A stretch of DNA of 64,000 nucleotides from Chromatiales bacterium (GTDB taxonomy: Bacteria; Pseudomonadota; Gammaproteobacteria; UBA6429), in contig JALTJN010000515.1 of the NCBI GenBank assembly GCA_027076405.1, forward strand, positions 248,001-312,000. The letters run 5' to 3'. The first letter of the stretch is position 1, and each line of letters opens with the position of its first letter. Shown here piece by piece: positions 53,818 through 63,075 of this stretch. The notes beneath the pieces are model-generated. The model did not search any database. It was not told the DNA's origin and saw only the letters and a list, made by a program, of their open reading frames with translations. The translations under genes and the position numbers were made by a program.

Positions 53818-55685
53818 TAATGAATTTACTACCTGCTTTACATGATGTTTACTGGAGAGAACCATTATGGTTACTACTTATTTTTCAACCATTCATATTT
53901 GCTTTATTGAAAAAACTTAGCGAAAAAAATAATTCATCAAAGTATGCGGATAAAAAGTTACAACCCTGGGTTGTTTTCCCAAAACATCGTGTGCTTAAAA
54001 ACATACTCTTCAGTAAAAACACCCTTTATCTGTCTGCCTGGCTATTGTTTGCAATTGCACTAGCCGGACCTCGAACCCCACTTACCCAAACTGACAGAGA
54101 AGAGCTTTATGGTGTTAACATTATGCTAGTAGTTGATCTATCCCGCTCAATGAGAGCAACGGATATTACACCTAACAGATTACGCCGTTCTAAAATTGAG
54201 ATATTCGAATTATTGAGCAAGGCCAATAATCATCGCATTGGGTTAACGGTATTTTCAGCCCGACCTCATCTTTTTATACCTTTAACCTCGGATCATATTG
54301 CATTTACAAGCTATCTGGATGCACTGGAAAAATTATCTTTCCCAACGTTAGGAACTAATCCCGTTTCAGCAATAGAGCTGGCGCAAAAAGAACTTCTTAA
54401 AATAAAAGGTAAATCTGCCATTATTTTACTTACTGATGGTGATTTCCCCGATGTATCCGCTGCTCAAATTAAAAGCCTTAAACGCAGTAAAATCCCATTA
54501 TATATATTAGGTGTTGGCACCGTTGAAGGAGAAGCCGTTCAGCTCAAAGACGGTTCATGGCTAAAATATAATCAGATGCCCGTTATCTCAAGAATGAATG
54601 AAGGAAACCTTAGAAAATTAAGCAACGAATTAAACGGAGCTTATACTCCAGTTTATGATGATGGCCGTGACTGGAAATCACTTTATGATGATAATATTTC
54701 TCAACTGAGTTCGGTAAAAAGTGTTGCTGCAAATCAACATATATTATGGCGAGAGTTGTTCCCTTACTTTCTTATCCCTTCGCTTATTTTATTTTTAATA
54801 TCTTTAAATACATACCAGCTTAAAGTTACCACAAAATTCACTTTATTTATTACATTTACATTCTTATTTATATTTATTCCTGATAAAGAAGCATTGGCAA
54901 CTGAGTTTGGCCAATCAGAACTACAAGCAGCATATCAGGCATATATAAACAAAAACTACTCTCAAGCAATAAAACATTACCAAAATGTGTCCGGTTATAT
55001 TTCCTATCAGGGCCAAGGTAATAGTTCGTATAAAATGGGGGATTACAATGAAGCAATTCAACAATTTGTAATTGCAGCATTAAATGCACGAAATATTACA
55101 GAGCGCGCTAACTCTTTATATAATCTTGCTAACAGTTATTTTCGAACAGGAAATTTCACTTTAGCTATCAGTACCTATCAGGATGTTTTGCGTTATCAGC
55201 CTAAAAATAAGGCATGCATAAAAAACATAAAAACAAGTAGAATTTTAAAGAAAAACATCGAAGACAGAATTAAAGCAAGAGAAAAACTGTTCACCTCAAC
55301 ACGTTCCGGAAGTGGACCACGCTCGGCAAGCACCGCAAAGGGAACAGAGATTGGAGAAAATACCTCTATTTCATTAGGAGAAAGTACTAACAATCTCAAT
55401 GACAATATTCCCTTACCGATAATACCAAATTTAACTGAAGACGCCGTTAAAAAATTATTACTCTCCGGGTTGAAGAACATTTCATTTGCAGCAACAGATC
55501 TAAAAAATGAAAAAAATATACAGTTTAACAAAAATTTGAATATCAATTTATTAAGAGCGCAACAGCAAACAAACGCACTTAATGATAAACAATATTTATT
55601 ATGGAACAGATTATTTGAAATAGAAGAAGGTTTCCCTGCTCCGGTTTTAAAACCTCACACATTATCGGATTTGCAGCCATGGTAA
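53805..55685 (+). CDS. BatB/BatC-type fusion: VWA domain plus TPR repeats
   Basis: The product is 626 residues. The N-terminal half is a membrane-anchored VWA domain (NIMLVVDLSRSMRATDI, IILLTDGDFPDVS), followed by a membrane helix near 315-335. From about 365 there are TPR-like units (AYQAYINKNYSQAIKHYQNV, YNEAIQQFVIAALNARN, NSYFRTGNFTLAISTYQDVL). The last about 150 residues are Asn/Ser/Thr-rich. In other genomes BatB and BatC are often separate proteins, so this is a fused form. It overlaps batD by 7 nt. Confidence 0.92.
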   Translation: MEKMIMNLLPALHDVYWREPLWLLLIFQPFIFALLKKLSEKNNSSKYADKKLQPWVVFPKHRVLKNILFSKNTLYLSAWLLFAIALAGPRTPLTQTDREELYGVNIMLVVDLSRSMRATDITPNRLRRSKIEIFELLSKANNHRIGLTVFSARPHLFIPLTSDHIAFTSYLDALEKLSFPTLGTNPVSAIELAQKELLKIKGKSAIILLTDGDFPDVSAAQIKSLKRSKIPLYILGVGTVEGEAVQLKDGSWLKYNQMPVISRMNEGNLRKLSNELNGAYTPVYDDGRDWKSLYDDNISQLSSVKSVAANQHILWRELFPYFLIPSLILFLISLNTYQLKVTTKFTLFITFTFLFIFIPDKEALATEFGQSELQAAYQAYINKNYSQAIKHYQNVSGYISYQGQGNSSYKMGDYNEAIQQFVIAALNARNITERANSLYNLANSYFRTGNFTLAISTYQDVLRYQPKNKACIKNIKTSRILKKNIEDRIKAREKLFTSTRSGSGPRSASTAKGTEIGENTSISLGESTNNLNDNIPLPIIPNLTEDAVKKLLLSGLKNISFAATDLKNEKNIQFNKNLNINLLRAQQQTNALNDKQYLLWNRLFEIEEGFPAPVLKPHTLSDLQPW

Positions 55686-57142
55686 TTAAAAAATCAAGTC
55701 TTGCTATATTTCTGTTGTTTTTCTCTTTAGTGAATTTAAGCTTTGCTGTTCCGCAATTATTTTTATTTACAGATAAAACAGAAAGTGCACTCGGTCGCCC
55801 AATTCGTGCAGAGCTATATGGTATATCGCTATCCTCCCAAATCACCAAAGTGGACATAGAAGGATTAAATGAAAACTTTGGTGTTATCACTGATTATGTC
55901 AGCAATGATACTCGTGATAATCGCTGGCCCGGTAAAAAAATCCAGATATTAAAACTTAAGCTCTATCCGCGTCGAAGTGGAAAAGTGCTCATCCCATCTT
56001 TATCAATTAAAAACATCTCCAGCAATGAAAAACTACTGCACATTATTAATGATAAAACTGGCGAACCGGAGTTGTTTTTTTCAACTAAAACACCATACCA
56101 GCGTCAGCAAACGATAGCTCTACTATCTGTTAATACATCAGAAGAAAATTCACGTTTAACCGTTAAAGAAGGTCAAACTATAAAGAACGTAGACAGTACC
56201 CCACTCCAATTTAAACGCATAAAAAACACTAACGGAACATACAACTTGCAGATAGGCTGGGCAATATCCGCATTGAAAAAAGGTCCGTTGACATTAAACT
56301 TTCCACCTGTTGAATACAGTGTAAGCGGTGTTTTGCGTAAGAAGTTTTATTTGCCGATTAAAAAAATTAGCATTAAAGCTCTACCGGTTTACCTTCCTCC
56401 CACAATACCCGTTGGTAAAATTACTATTCACAGCAAACTACCTGATAAACTCTTGCTAAAAACAGATTCTCTTTCGTACTGGAATATAACTATTAGCGGA
56501 AAAACGAATAACACATACAATCTTCCACCTGTATTAAGGAAAATTAAAGATAATCAGCATATACACTTTTTGCCTGCAAACACACTACGTTCCGTTAAGG
56601 TCTCTAAAGCTAATCTGATTAGTGTTGTGGAGTATTCCATTCCATTTAAACCATTAAAAAATGGTTCACTAACTCTACCAGCAATCAAAATTCAATATTT
56701 TAATCCTGAAAATGGAAAAATTATTACCCTCATACATAAAAGTACAAATAAATTCGTTTTAAGCATGTTTTGGCAAGTTTTATTACTCATACTCGGCGGA
56801 TTACTTTTAATTTCACTGTTTATTAAAGCTAGAAAACATTGGCAACAACTAAAATACTCAAAACAAAAACGTGAAGAAGCACTATACCTGTTGCAAAAGA
56901 ACAAGAATATTGAAAGTATTCGAAAATCAATTCAATTACTGGCAGAAGCTGAAAACTGGCCAACCAATACGACTATCAGTCAATGGGCTAAATTTTGGAA
57001 AAGCAAATATAAAGTGGAGAGTAGTTTTGAATATTTAATAGAACAATTATCTTCTTTACTTTACAGTTCGAAAAATAATATCAGCAAAAAAAACATAAGC
57101 CAGCAAATACTGGCTTTAGTAAACAATAGAGTTAAACGTTAA
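55679..57142 (+). CDS. batD: BatD-like protein with signal peptide and C-terminal helix
   Basis: The product is 487 residues. The signal peptide ends near LSFAVPQLF. Beta-rich, periplasmic segments follow, with the family pattern GRPIRAELYGISL and LKLYPRRSGKVLIPSLSI. One membrane helix is near 360-382 (VLLLILGGLLLISLFIKA), then a short cytoplasmic tail with KAEN-type helices. It closes the operon. The assignment rests on domain layout and on gene order with MoxR and the VWA proteins. Confidence 0.85.
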   Translation: MVIKKSSLAIFLLFFSLVNLSFAVPQLFLFTDKTESALGRPIRAELYGISLSSQITKVDIEGLNENFGVITDYVSNDTRDNRWPGKKIQILKLKLYPRRSGKVLIPSLSIKNISSNEKLLHIINDKTGEPELFFSTKTPYQRQQTIALLSVNTSEENSRLTVKEGQTIKNVDSTPLQFKRIKNTNGTYNLQIGWAISALKKGPLTLNFPPVEYSVSGVLRKKFYLPIKKISIKALPVYLPPTIPVGKITIHSKLPDKLLLKTDSLSYWNITISGKTNNTYNLPPVLRKIKDNQHIHFLPANTLRSVKVSKANLISVVEYSIPFKPLKNGSLTLPAIKIQYFNPENGKIITLIHKSTNKFVLSMFWQVLLLILGGLLLISLFIKARKHWQQLKYSKQKREEALYLLQKNKNIESIRKSIQLLAEAENWPTNTTISQWAKFWKSKYKVESSFEYLIEQLSSLLYSSKNNISKKNISQQILALVNNRVKR

Positions 57143-57148
57143 CTTTTT
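57130..57148 (+). terminator. Weak hairpin with T-run at the end of the Bat operon
   Basis: AGTTAA-ACG-TTAACT forms a 6-bp stem that overlaps the batD stop codon and is followed by five T. The stem is A/T-rich, so it would be a weak terminator between convergent genes. Confidence 0.3.
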
Positions 57149-57682
57149 CTATAAGTTGGCAATCGCTATTTCAATTGTACGAATCACATCATCTTCCAGC
57201 TCTTTTGCAACTTTATGCGCTTTACTTGTTGCAGCAACTTTACCCGGACGAACAAATAAAATATGAGTACTATTAGCTTTACTGTATAAGGTAAGTCGCA
57301 AGGGGCATAAAGCAAGCATACTTGGATCAATGTTACTTATTTTATTCGCATACCATGCACTACAAAACACCATGCTGCGAATACTGTCGAGTTTGTTCCT
57401 GTTGTAATCTTCACCCCAGCGTTTTGCTGAACGTGATAAATTTTTACCTATGTTTGGTTCAAAAATCACAAAGTAACTGTTATTTTCCAATGTTGTAAAT
57501 AAGTTTTTATATACCTCATCCATTCCTGCTGAAACAGTACGATCATACACAAGTGGATTTGTTCTCGATTTATTGACCACCTTTTCCAGTTTTTGACTAT
57601 TTTGTGACTCGGCAGCAAATAAAAAAGACATTGGAATTAATAAAAAAATACCGATTAACTTATACACTTCATACTCCTTCAA
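57149..57682 (-). CDS. DUF302-domain exported protein
   Basis: The product is 177 residues with a signal peptide (LIGIFLLIPMSFLFAAES). The mature part resembles the DUF302 fold (YKNLFTTLENNSYFVIFEPN, then ALCPLRLTLYSKANSTHILF and RPGKVA). DUF302 domains are found in exported or membrane proteins of unknown function. It converges on batD with 6 nt between stops and may be its own transcript. I make no functional claim. Confidence 0.78.
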   Translation of the reverse strand: MKEYEVYKLIGIFLLIPMSFLFAAESQNSQKLEKVVNKSRTNPLVYDRTVSAGMDEVYKNLFTTLENNSYFVIFEPNIGKNLSRSAKRWGEDYNRNKLDSIRSMVFCSAWYANKISNIDPSMLALCPLRLTLYSKANSTHILFVRPGKVAATSKAHKVAKELEDDVIRTIEIAIANL

Positions 57683-57731
57683 TAGTCATTTCATGAATGA
57701 CGGCTATAAATTCTTAGATTAAAGTTTAAAA

Positions 57732-58412
57732 TTATTGTTCGCTCAATTTTTTCCATGTTACTTCATTGCGAATATAACTTGGAGCTGCCTCTTCCGCGCT
57801 CACCGTTTTATCTTCTTTATACAATTCGGCGGCTAAAATGGCAATATCTTGTGCATGGGGTAAACAGCCCTTTGTATAACTTGTAATATTGACTGAGTTT
57901 GATTGCTTTAGTTCAGTATTGAAAGTGTCCCAGCCACTACCTTGACAGTGCCATTGTCCCTCAATATTGATAGCGGAAACTGCGCTGACTTTTTCCCCGG
58001 TAACTTGTTTCACAATGCCATTTTCGACCTGATAACATCCCCAGTAAACTTCATTCATTCTTGCATCAATTGTGCTTAAAACCCTGCTTATTTGTTCTTC
58101 GCGAAATGCCAGTTGAGCAAGTGCCGCCAAGCTGGAAACGGGAATAACGGGTAAATTTTGACTAAAGGCCAGACCCTGCGCAACACTCGTACCGACGCGG
58201 ACACCGGTAAAGGAACCGGGACCGGCATTAAAAGCGATGGCATCAATCTCTGCTGTGGTTAACTGGTTGAACTTTAAGAGCTCATCCACCATTGGTAAAA
58301 CGCGCTCGGTATGCTGGCGAGGAATAATTTCAAAGAGTTCCTGAACTATGCCATCGACGAATAAGGCGACAGAACAGGCTTCAGTGGCGGTATCAATTGC
58401 GAGAATTTTCAT
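57732..58412 (-). CDS. tsaB: tRNA threonylcarbamoyladenosine biosynthesis protein TsaB
   Basis: The product is 226 residues from the ATG at 58412 (start MKILAIDTATEACSVALFV, as in the family); an upstream ATG at 58445 adds 11 unlikely residues. Motifs are PRQHTERVLPMVDELL, IDAIAFNAGPGSFTGVRVG and GLAFSQNLPVIPVSSLAAL. It forms the t6A complex with TsaD and TsaE; those genes are not in the window. It lies 105 nt after the FHA gene on the same strand. Confidence 0.95.
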   Translation of the reverse strand: MKILAIDTATEACSVALFVDGIVQELFEIIPRQHTERVLPMVDELLKFNQLTTAEIDAIAFNAGPGSFTGVRVGTSVAQGLAFSQNLPVIPVSSLAALAQLAFREEQISRVLSTIDARMNEVYWGCYQVENGIVKQVTGEKVSAVSAINIEGQWHCQGSGWDTFNTELKQSNSVNITSYTKGCLPHAQDIAILAAELYKEDKTVSAEEAAPSYIRNEVTWKKLSEQ

Positions 58413-58517
58413 TAACGGTACTGCGTATTTAATTGGCCATAGCATACACAGTGAACCGGTAAACGGCTAGTTGTTTACCGGAGATATTTAACTCTTTAGA
58501 AGGAATGGTGTTGTTTG

Positions 58518-59009
58518 TTAAAGAACCAGACGGCGGCGACTTTGACGGCTTTGAGCTAAAAATTCTTTTGTGCTCATGGGAAGAGCATTATTTTCTAACT
58601 CCTGTTTAAGTCCTTTTACTAATTTTAATGCTTCTGACTCCTGGTGTGTATCTGCATTACTTTCTGTGGTATTAACCTGTGCCACACTAACTTCCGTTAT
58701 TTCATTTACCCCATCATCAGTAAATTGAAACTCTACACCACCAATAATTAGCCAGTCACCATCCTGAAGATCAGCTTTTACGGTTGTTTCCCCGTTAATA
58801 TCAAGTGAAGTTTTATCATCATGTGATTTAACCACAAAACGGTAAGATTCTGCCTGTTTAATGGCTTCAATAATTGCGTGATTTTCAGCGACGCCGTCTT
58901 CCGGTATACAAATATCCATATCAAAATCTTGCCCGATAGTCATAATCGTTTGATCTATATGAAATTTAATGACAGGTACACTGTTAGAATATTGCGTTAA
59001 ATATGCCAC
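58518..59009 (-). CDS. FHA-domain protein (GTG start)
   Basis: The product is 163 residues and starts at a GTG at 59009, with AAGGA 7 nt upstream. Residues 1-95 resemble an FHA fold: TIMTIGQDFDMDICIPEDGV, then ENHAIIEAIK (the Asn-His of the phosphothreonine pocket), LDINGETTVKADLQDGDWLI and GVEFQF. The usual Gly-Arg before the site is replaced by Gly-Gln, so phosphopeptide binding may be weak. The C-terminal 60 residues are helical and end in a basic patch (QSRRRLVL). A link to tsaB is unproven. Confidence 0.83.
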   Translation of the reverse strand: MAYLTQYSNSVPVIKFHIDQTIMTIGQDFDMDICIPEDGVAENHAIIEAIKQAESYRFVVKSHDDKTSLDINGETTVKADLQDGDWLIIGGVEFQFTDDGVNEITEVSVAQVNTTESNADTHQESEALKLVKGLKQELENNALPMSTKEFLAQSRQSRRRLVL

Positions 59010-59268
59010 GATAAAATCCTTTAGCTGAACAAGTTTTAACTACGATTAGGCCAAGTGACCTACAATTGCATCGAAAAATGCGAAAAGTTCTTTGTATTCA
59101 ATGAGTTATTATTTATTTTATTACTCTATTTAATACTCTACTAGAAGTAACAACGGGGGAATTGTCACCAGATAGATTACTGATACTATAGAATTTTTAC
59201 TGAAATGTCACAGGAATTAACAAATTTTATGTGATGCAGTCGACATTTTTTCAGCAGATAACGAAACA

Positions 59269-61188
59269 CTAGGGTATTATTCTAAGAAAGCCTTCGACTT
59301 TTTTCTCATTTCTTGTTTTCATCATTGCAGGCAAACTATCAATAAAAGTTTTACCGTAAGATTTACTAATTAAACGTGGATCACACAGCATTAAAACACC
59401 ACGATCATTCACATCCCGAATTAATCGCCCTGCCCCCTGCTTTAAGGTAATCACAGCAGTTGGTAGTTGAAAATCGATAAATGGATTTCCTCCATTTTTT
59501 CTCATGTTATCTATACGAGCACTTAAGACCGGATCACCGGGAGAAGCAAAGGGTAATTTGTCAATTATGACACACGTCAACGCTTCTCCACGCACATCAA
59601 CCCCTTCCCAAAAACTACTGGTTCCTAGCAAAACAGCATTACCATGATGACGAAACTCACTAAGCAAAACATCACGCGGTTTATCACCTTGAACCATTAA
59701 AGGGACATCGAGTTCTCCATCAAGCAATTCTGCCGTTTGCTGCAAAGCTTTATGGCTGGTAAAAAGAAAAAATACACCACCCTGACAACTATTTATAACG
59801 GGTAATGCTTTCTCAACAACAACTTCAGTATATTCAGGCGCAGTGGGTTCAGGTAAAGATTCGGGAACATACATAACCGCCTGTTTACTATAGTCAAACG
59901 GACTATCCCAAATAGCGGTGTTATCTGTTTCTATACCCAGCCGTTGTTTAAAATGCTCAAAGCTATTTGCCACGGTTAATGTAGCCGAAGTGAATAACCA
60001 GACAACATTCATTGTTTCCATTTGCGAATGAAATATTTCACTAATATCAAATGGCGTAATGTGTAAGGTAAAACTTCGTCGATGTGTTTCAAACCAGTGA
60101 ATATGATCGTCCGGAACTTCGGTAGAAAGTTTAGAGAAACGTGAGCGCAGTTCTGTACAGCGCTCGTAACAACTTTCCAAACCTTTGCTTCGTTCGGCTA
60201 ATGGTAATAATTGCTGTTCAAGTTCTTTTAACTGTTCCGATACCGCCAGTAATGATTTTTTAAATTCTTTATCATGTGCAATACTTTTCCAGTCTGCCCG
60301 ACGTTGCTCGACACCAAATGATAAACGTAAGTCTTTCGTTAGCTTTTGTAATACCGATGCAACGCGAATGAAATTTGGATCTTCATTTATTTCTGAAATA
60401 TATTCCGATTCGCAGTCTCTTCCTAACTCAAGCAATTGATTACCGCTAATTGACTCCCCAAAAAATGAGGATGCTACTTCAGCAAGTTGATGTGCTTCAT
60501 CTATTATAATAGCGTCAGCCTGAGGTAGTAATTCAGCAAAACCTTCTTCACGCAACATCATATCGGCAAATAATAAGTGATGGTTAATGACGACAACATC
60601 TGCCGCCTGTGCCTGACGGCGTGCATCAATCACATGACAATTTTCAAAGTAATCACAATCAGAACCTAAACAATTATCAGATGTTGATGTGACACTAGAC
60701 CAGATCATATCTTCTTCAGAGATAGATGACATTTCGGCAATATCACCGCTTGAAGTTTGCGTTGACCACTCACGTATCTGAATCACGCTATTTGCCATTT
60801 CCGGTGTGCGAAAACGACCTTCCTGTTCAGCAAGGTCTAAACGATGCAAACAAAGATAATTCGCTCGACCTTTCAATAAAGCAACGGTTGCAGGTACAGC
60901 CAATGCTTTTGTAACAATGGGTAAATCTTTATGAAAAAGCTGATCCTGAAGATTTTTAGTACCGGTAGAAATTAAAACTTTAGACTGGCTCATTAAAGCG
61001 GGAACTAAATATGCGAAGGTTTTTCCTGTTCCTGTTCCTGCTTCTGCAATTAAATGATTTCCACTTTCAATTGCATCAGCAACACGTTCTGCCATTTCCT
61101 GCTGTTGTTCACGCGCAGCAAAACCCTGAACCAGTTTAGAAAAAGGCCCATCTTCACTTAGGAGGAAAGATACATCAGATTGCTGCAA
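59269..61188 (-). CDS. yoaA: DinG-family ATP-dependent helicase (YoaA-like)
   Basis: The product is 639 residues. Walker A is IAEAGTGTGKTFAYLVPALM, the DEAH box is IIIDEAHQLAEVAS and the late motifs are GTSSFWEGVDVRGEALTCVI and TLKQGAGRLIRDVNDRGVL. Four cysteines for a Fe-S cluster lie at NYLCLH, DNCLGSDC and ENC. YoaA repairs replication blocks with HolC in E. coli. The length (E. coli YoaA 636) and motifs favour YoaA over DinG. It is 259 nt downstream of the FHA gene's start, in the same direction. Confidence 0.93.
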   Translation of the reverse strand: MQQSDVSFLLSEDGPFSKLVQGFAAREQQQEMAERVADAIESGNHLIAEAGTGTGKTFAYLVPALMSQSKVLISTGTKNLQDQLFHKDLPIVTKALAVPATVALLKGRANYLCLHRLDLAEQEGRFRTPEMANSVIQIREWSTQTSSGDIAEMSSISEEDMIWSSVTSTSDNCLGSDCDYFENCHVIDARRQAQAADVVVINHHLLFADMMLREEGFAELLPQADAIIIDEAHQLAEVASSFFGESISGNQLLELGRDCESEYISEINEDPNFIRVASVLQKLTKDLRLSFGVEQRRADWKSIAHDKEFKKSLLAVSEQLKELEQQLLPLAERSKGLESCYERCTELRSRFSKLSTEVPDDHIHWFETHRRSFTLHITPFDISEIFHSQMETMNVVWLFTSATLTVANSFEHFKQRLGIETDNTAIWDSPFDYSKQAVMYVPESLPEPTAPEYTEVVVEKALPVINSCQGGVFFLFTSHKALQQTAELLDGELDVPLMVQGDKPRDVLLSEFRHHGNAVLLGTSSFWEGVDVRGEALTCVIIDKLPFASPGDPVLSARIDNMRKNGGNPFIDFQLPTAVITLKQGAGRLIRDVNDRGVLMLCDPRLISKSYGKTFIDSLPAMMKTRNEKKVEGFLRIIP

Positions 61189-61308
61189 GGAATAACTCTT
61201 TAATATTTTAAAATCTCACGAAAAACAAAAACCGGCTTTTATCATGTCCTCCATTTTAAAATATAGAGGGCAAATGTAATTATTAAATGTCTCTTTTGTT
61301 ATTTGTGA

Positions 61309-61818
61309 CTAAGGGTGACTGGCCTGATTATCCCATAATTCATCATCAATTAAACCTTCCGCATCACTCCATGCCAAATGGGCCATGCGTTTAAATCGGG
61401 CAACAGACATTGCACCACGCTTGCTTCGATTAGTCGTTCCGGTTTCATCAATGTCATCAAGTATTTCCTGACGTGATGCCTCATAAATTTCAGTCGTTTC
61501 AAATTCTTCATTCATTAAGACTAGTAATATTTTATCCCAGTCTTGATCCATTTTAATCTGCCCTATTCGCTGCCCGCCCTTCTTCTCATCAAAAATAGCG
61601 CGACCTTTTATTTGAAAACGGCAATTTTTCCGCTCCCCAGACAAACCAACCGCATCATAGCCCACAGCATCTTCCTGAGCATCAAGCTCAAGATAATGAC
61701 AAGCATCATGGCGCGCTATTTCAGCACTTATCCCCAAAGGTTTGCCCGTGGTACGACGGTATTCTGCTGCGATACGACGCGCTTCCGAAATCAATTTGTC
61801 GACTGAATATAATGACAC
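61309..61818 (-). CDS. Unassigned 169-residue protein with a PD-(D/E)xK-like motif
   Basis: I do not recognise the family. A short N-terminal helix (LISEARRIAAEYRRTTGKPL) precedes a helix with Glu33 and a stretch GYDAVG (residues 53-58), then FQIKGRAI (68-75). The Asp55 plus Q-I-K (69-71) spacing resembles the D...QxK variant of the PD-(D/E)xK nuclease fold. The C-terminal half has an acidic helix and KRGAMSVARFKRMAHLAW. No signal or membrane segment is seen. It has 120 nt to yoaA. Nuclease activity is only a guess; a degenerate or purely structural fold is equally possible. Confidence 0.7.
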   Translation of the reverse strand: MSLYSVDKLISEARRIAAEYRRTTGKPLGISAEIARHDACHYLELDAQEDAVGYDAVGLSGERKNCRFQIKGRAIFDEKKGGQRIGQIKMDQDWDKILLVLMNEEFETTEIYEASRQEILDDIDETGTTNRSKRGAMSVARFKRMAHLAWSDAEGLIDDELWDNQASHP

Positions 61819-61931
61819 AATTTAATCCAAGGTTAACTTAAGTAAAAATGACAACTTATTCTTCTCAGTTTATCTAATTAGCGTCTGAAACGGAAATTAC
61901 TTGATGTCTGGATGTTTTTTTATTAATGATT

Positions 61932-62417
61932 TTAATTACTTAGAGAGTTTGCTTTGTTTTGCGCATTTCGCGCTTTTTCAGGGCGTCCTAACTTCTGATA
62001 AGCATGGGCAACGACTCGCCAGCTATCTACCTCGAGTGTTCGTCGGCTGGATAGGCGTGTGTTTTTCATATGTGAAGACAAAGCCAGCGCCTTTTTAGCA
62101 AGATTCAGAGCTTCTTTCGGTTTTTCGGCATAAAGACGTAACTTTGCCATATACAACCACAATGTTGGGTTTTGAGGCTCAATGCGCAATGCACGCTCAA
62201 GATAGTTTTCCGCCGAACTTAACGCCCCATTTTTGCTTGCCTGACGCGCTTTACTCAGTAAGGCCAATACTGCCTTACCGGTTTTTGGCCCAGGACGCAC
62301 CTCACCCGATGCAGATGTCCAGCCGGTTGTTTTATCGATAGGCGCCTGACAAGCAATGAGTGTTAAAGCAAATGTGAAAAGCAGTAACCGGGTAGAAATT
62401 GAGGATATTTTTTTCAT
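61932..62417 (-). CDS. TPR-containing lipoprotein
   Basis: The product is 161 residues with lipobox LIAC (Cys23) after a hydrophobic segment (LLLFTFALTLIAC). The mature part has TPR-like helices: ALSSAENYLERALRIEPQNP, TLWLYMAKLRLYAEKPKEAL and VAHAYQKLGRPEKARNAQ. It probably sits at the outer-membrane inner face and binds other proteins. No specific role is known. It is separated by 113 nt from the unassigned gene upstream. Confidence 0.88.
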   Translation of the reverse strand: MKKISSISTRLLLFTFALTLIACQAPIDKTTGWTSASGEVRPGPKTGKAVLALLSKARQASKNGALSSAENYLERALRIEPQNPTLWLYMAKLRLYAEKPKEALNLAKKALALSSHMKNTRLSSRRTLEVDSWRVVAHAYQKLGRPEKARNAQNKANSLSN

Positions 62418-62542
62418 AAAACTGATAAATTCACTATAAATTAATGCTGTTTAAATATTATTAAGAATTGAACTAAATTGAAGTATAACACTCGAATTTA
62501 CAGCGAATGCACCATTACTGATTCTTATTCAAATATTCAAGG

Positions 62543-62572
62543 TTGACACTGTTTAATCTATTTATGTAAAGT
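62543..62572 (+). promoter_or_regulatory. Sigma-70-type promoter ahead of the copper genes
   Basis: TTGACA at 62543-62548 is a perfect -35; TAAAGT at 62567-62572 follows 18 nt later (4 of 6). Transcription would start near the ATG at 62579, so the first mRNA would have almost no leader. No clear CueR-like dyad was found in the spacer. Confidence 0.45.
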
Positions 62573-62578
62573 TTAACT

Positions 62579-62944
62579 ATGAAACACATATCCTATCATT
62601 CATTTTCTGTATATATCCGTACGCTGGGCTTAGCCATTATTTTAGGTGTCTCGCCTGTACAAAATATCTTTGCCTCTGTATCCGGTTGTATGGAAATGGA
62701 TAATATGACGATGCATCATCAGATAAGTGCTTCAACATCAACCGTATCTACGCCAAAAACTGGCCACGACTGCTGTAATAAAAACGACTGCAACTCAACT
62801 CATTGCACAACTTCATCAACCGCTGGCATCGTTTCAACTCCTCATATTATTACAATATTTTCAGTTAATAAAATATTTAAAATGTCATCTATTTTATTAA
62901 CTCATGTATATCCACCCACTTTATATCGCCCGCCTAAAATTTAA
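62579..62944 (+). CDS. CopL-like copper-responsive small protein
   Basis: The product is 121 residues with an N-terminal hydrophobic signal region (ILGVSPVQNIFA), then a Met/His/Cys-rich mature part (SGCMEMDNMTMHHQ, HDCCNKNDCNSTHC) and the ending YPPTLYRPPKI, as in CopL/DUF2946-type proteins. CopL proteins precede copper resistance operons in Xanthomonas and others, and copA is next on the same strand (131 nt). Metal binding by the Cys/His cluster is inferred; CopL identity rests on context and ending. Confidence 0.78.
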   Translation: MKHISYHSFSVYIRTLGLAIILGVSPVQNIFASVSGCMEMDNMTMHHQISASTSTVSTPKTGHDCCNKNDCNSTHCTTSSTAGIVSTPHIITIFSVNKIFKMSSILLTHVYPPTLYRPPKI

Positions 62945-63075
62945 TTCCTGTCATTTAAAGCTTTTTCTAATACATTTAAGAAATAAAGCTAAACACAAAG
63001 ATTAATCTTAATCGGTCTATCTATATGTTGTCTCATAATGATAACTAGATGATCTGAATTAACAGGAATATAAAA

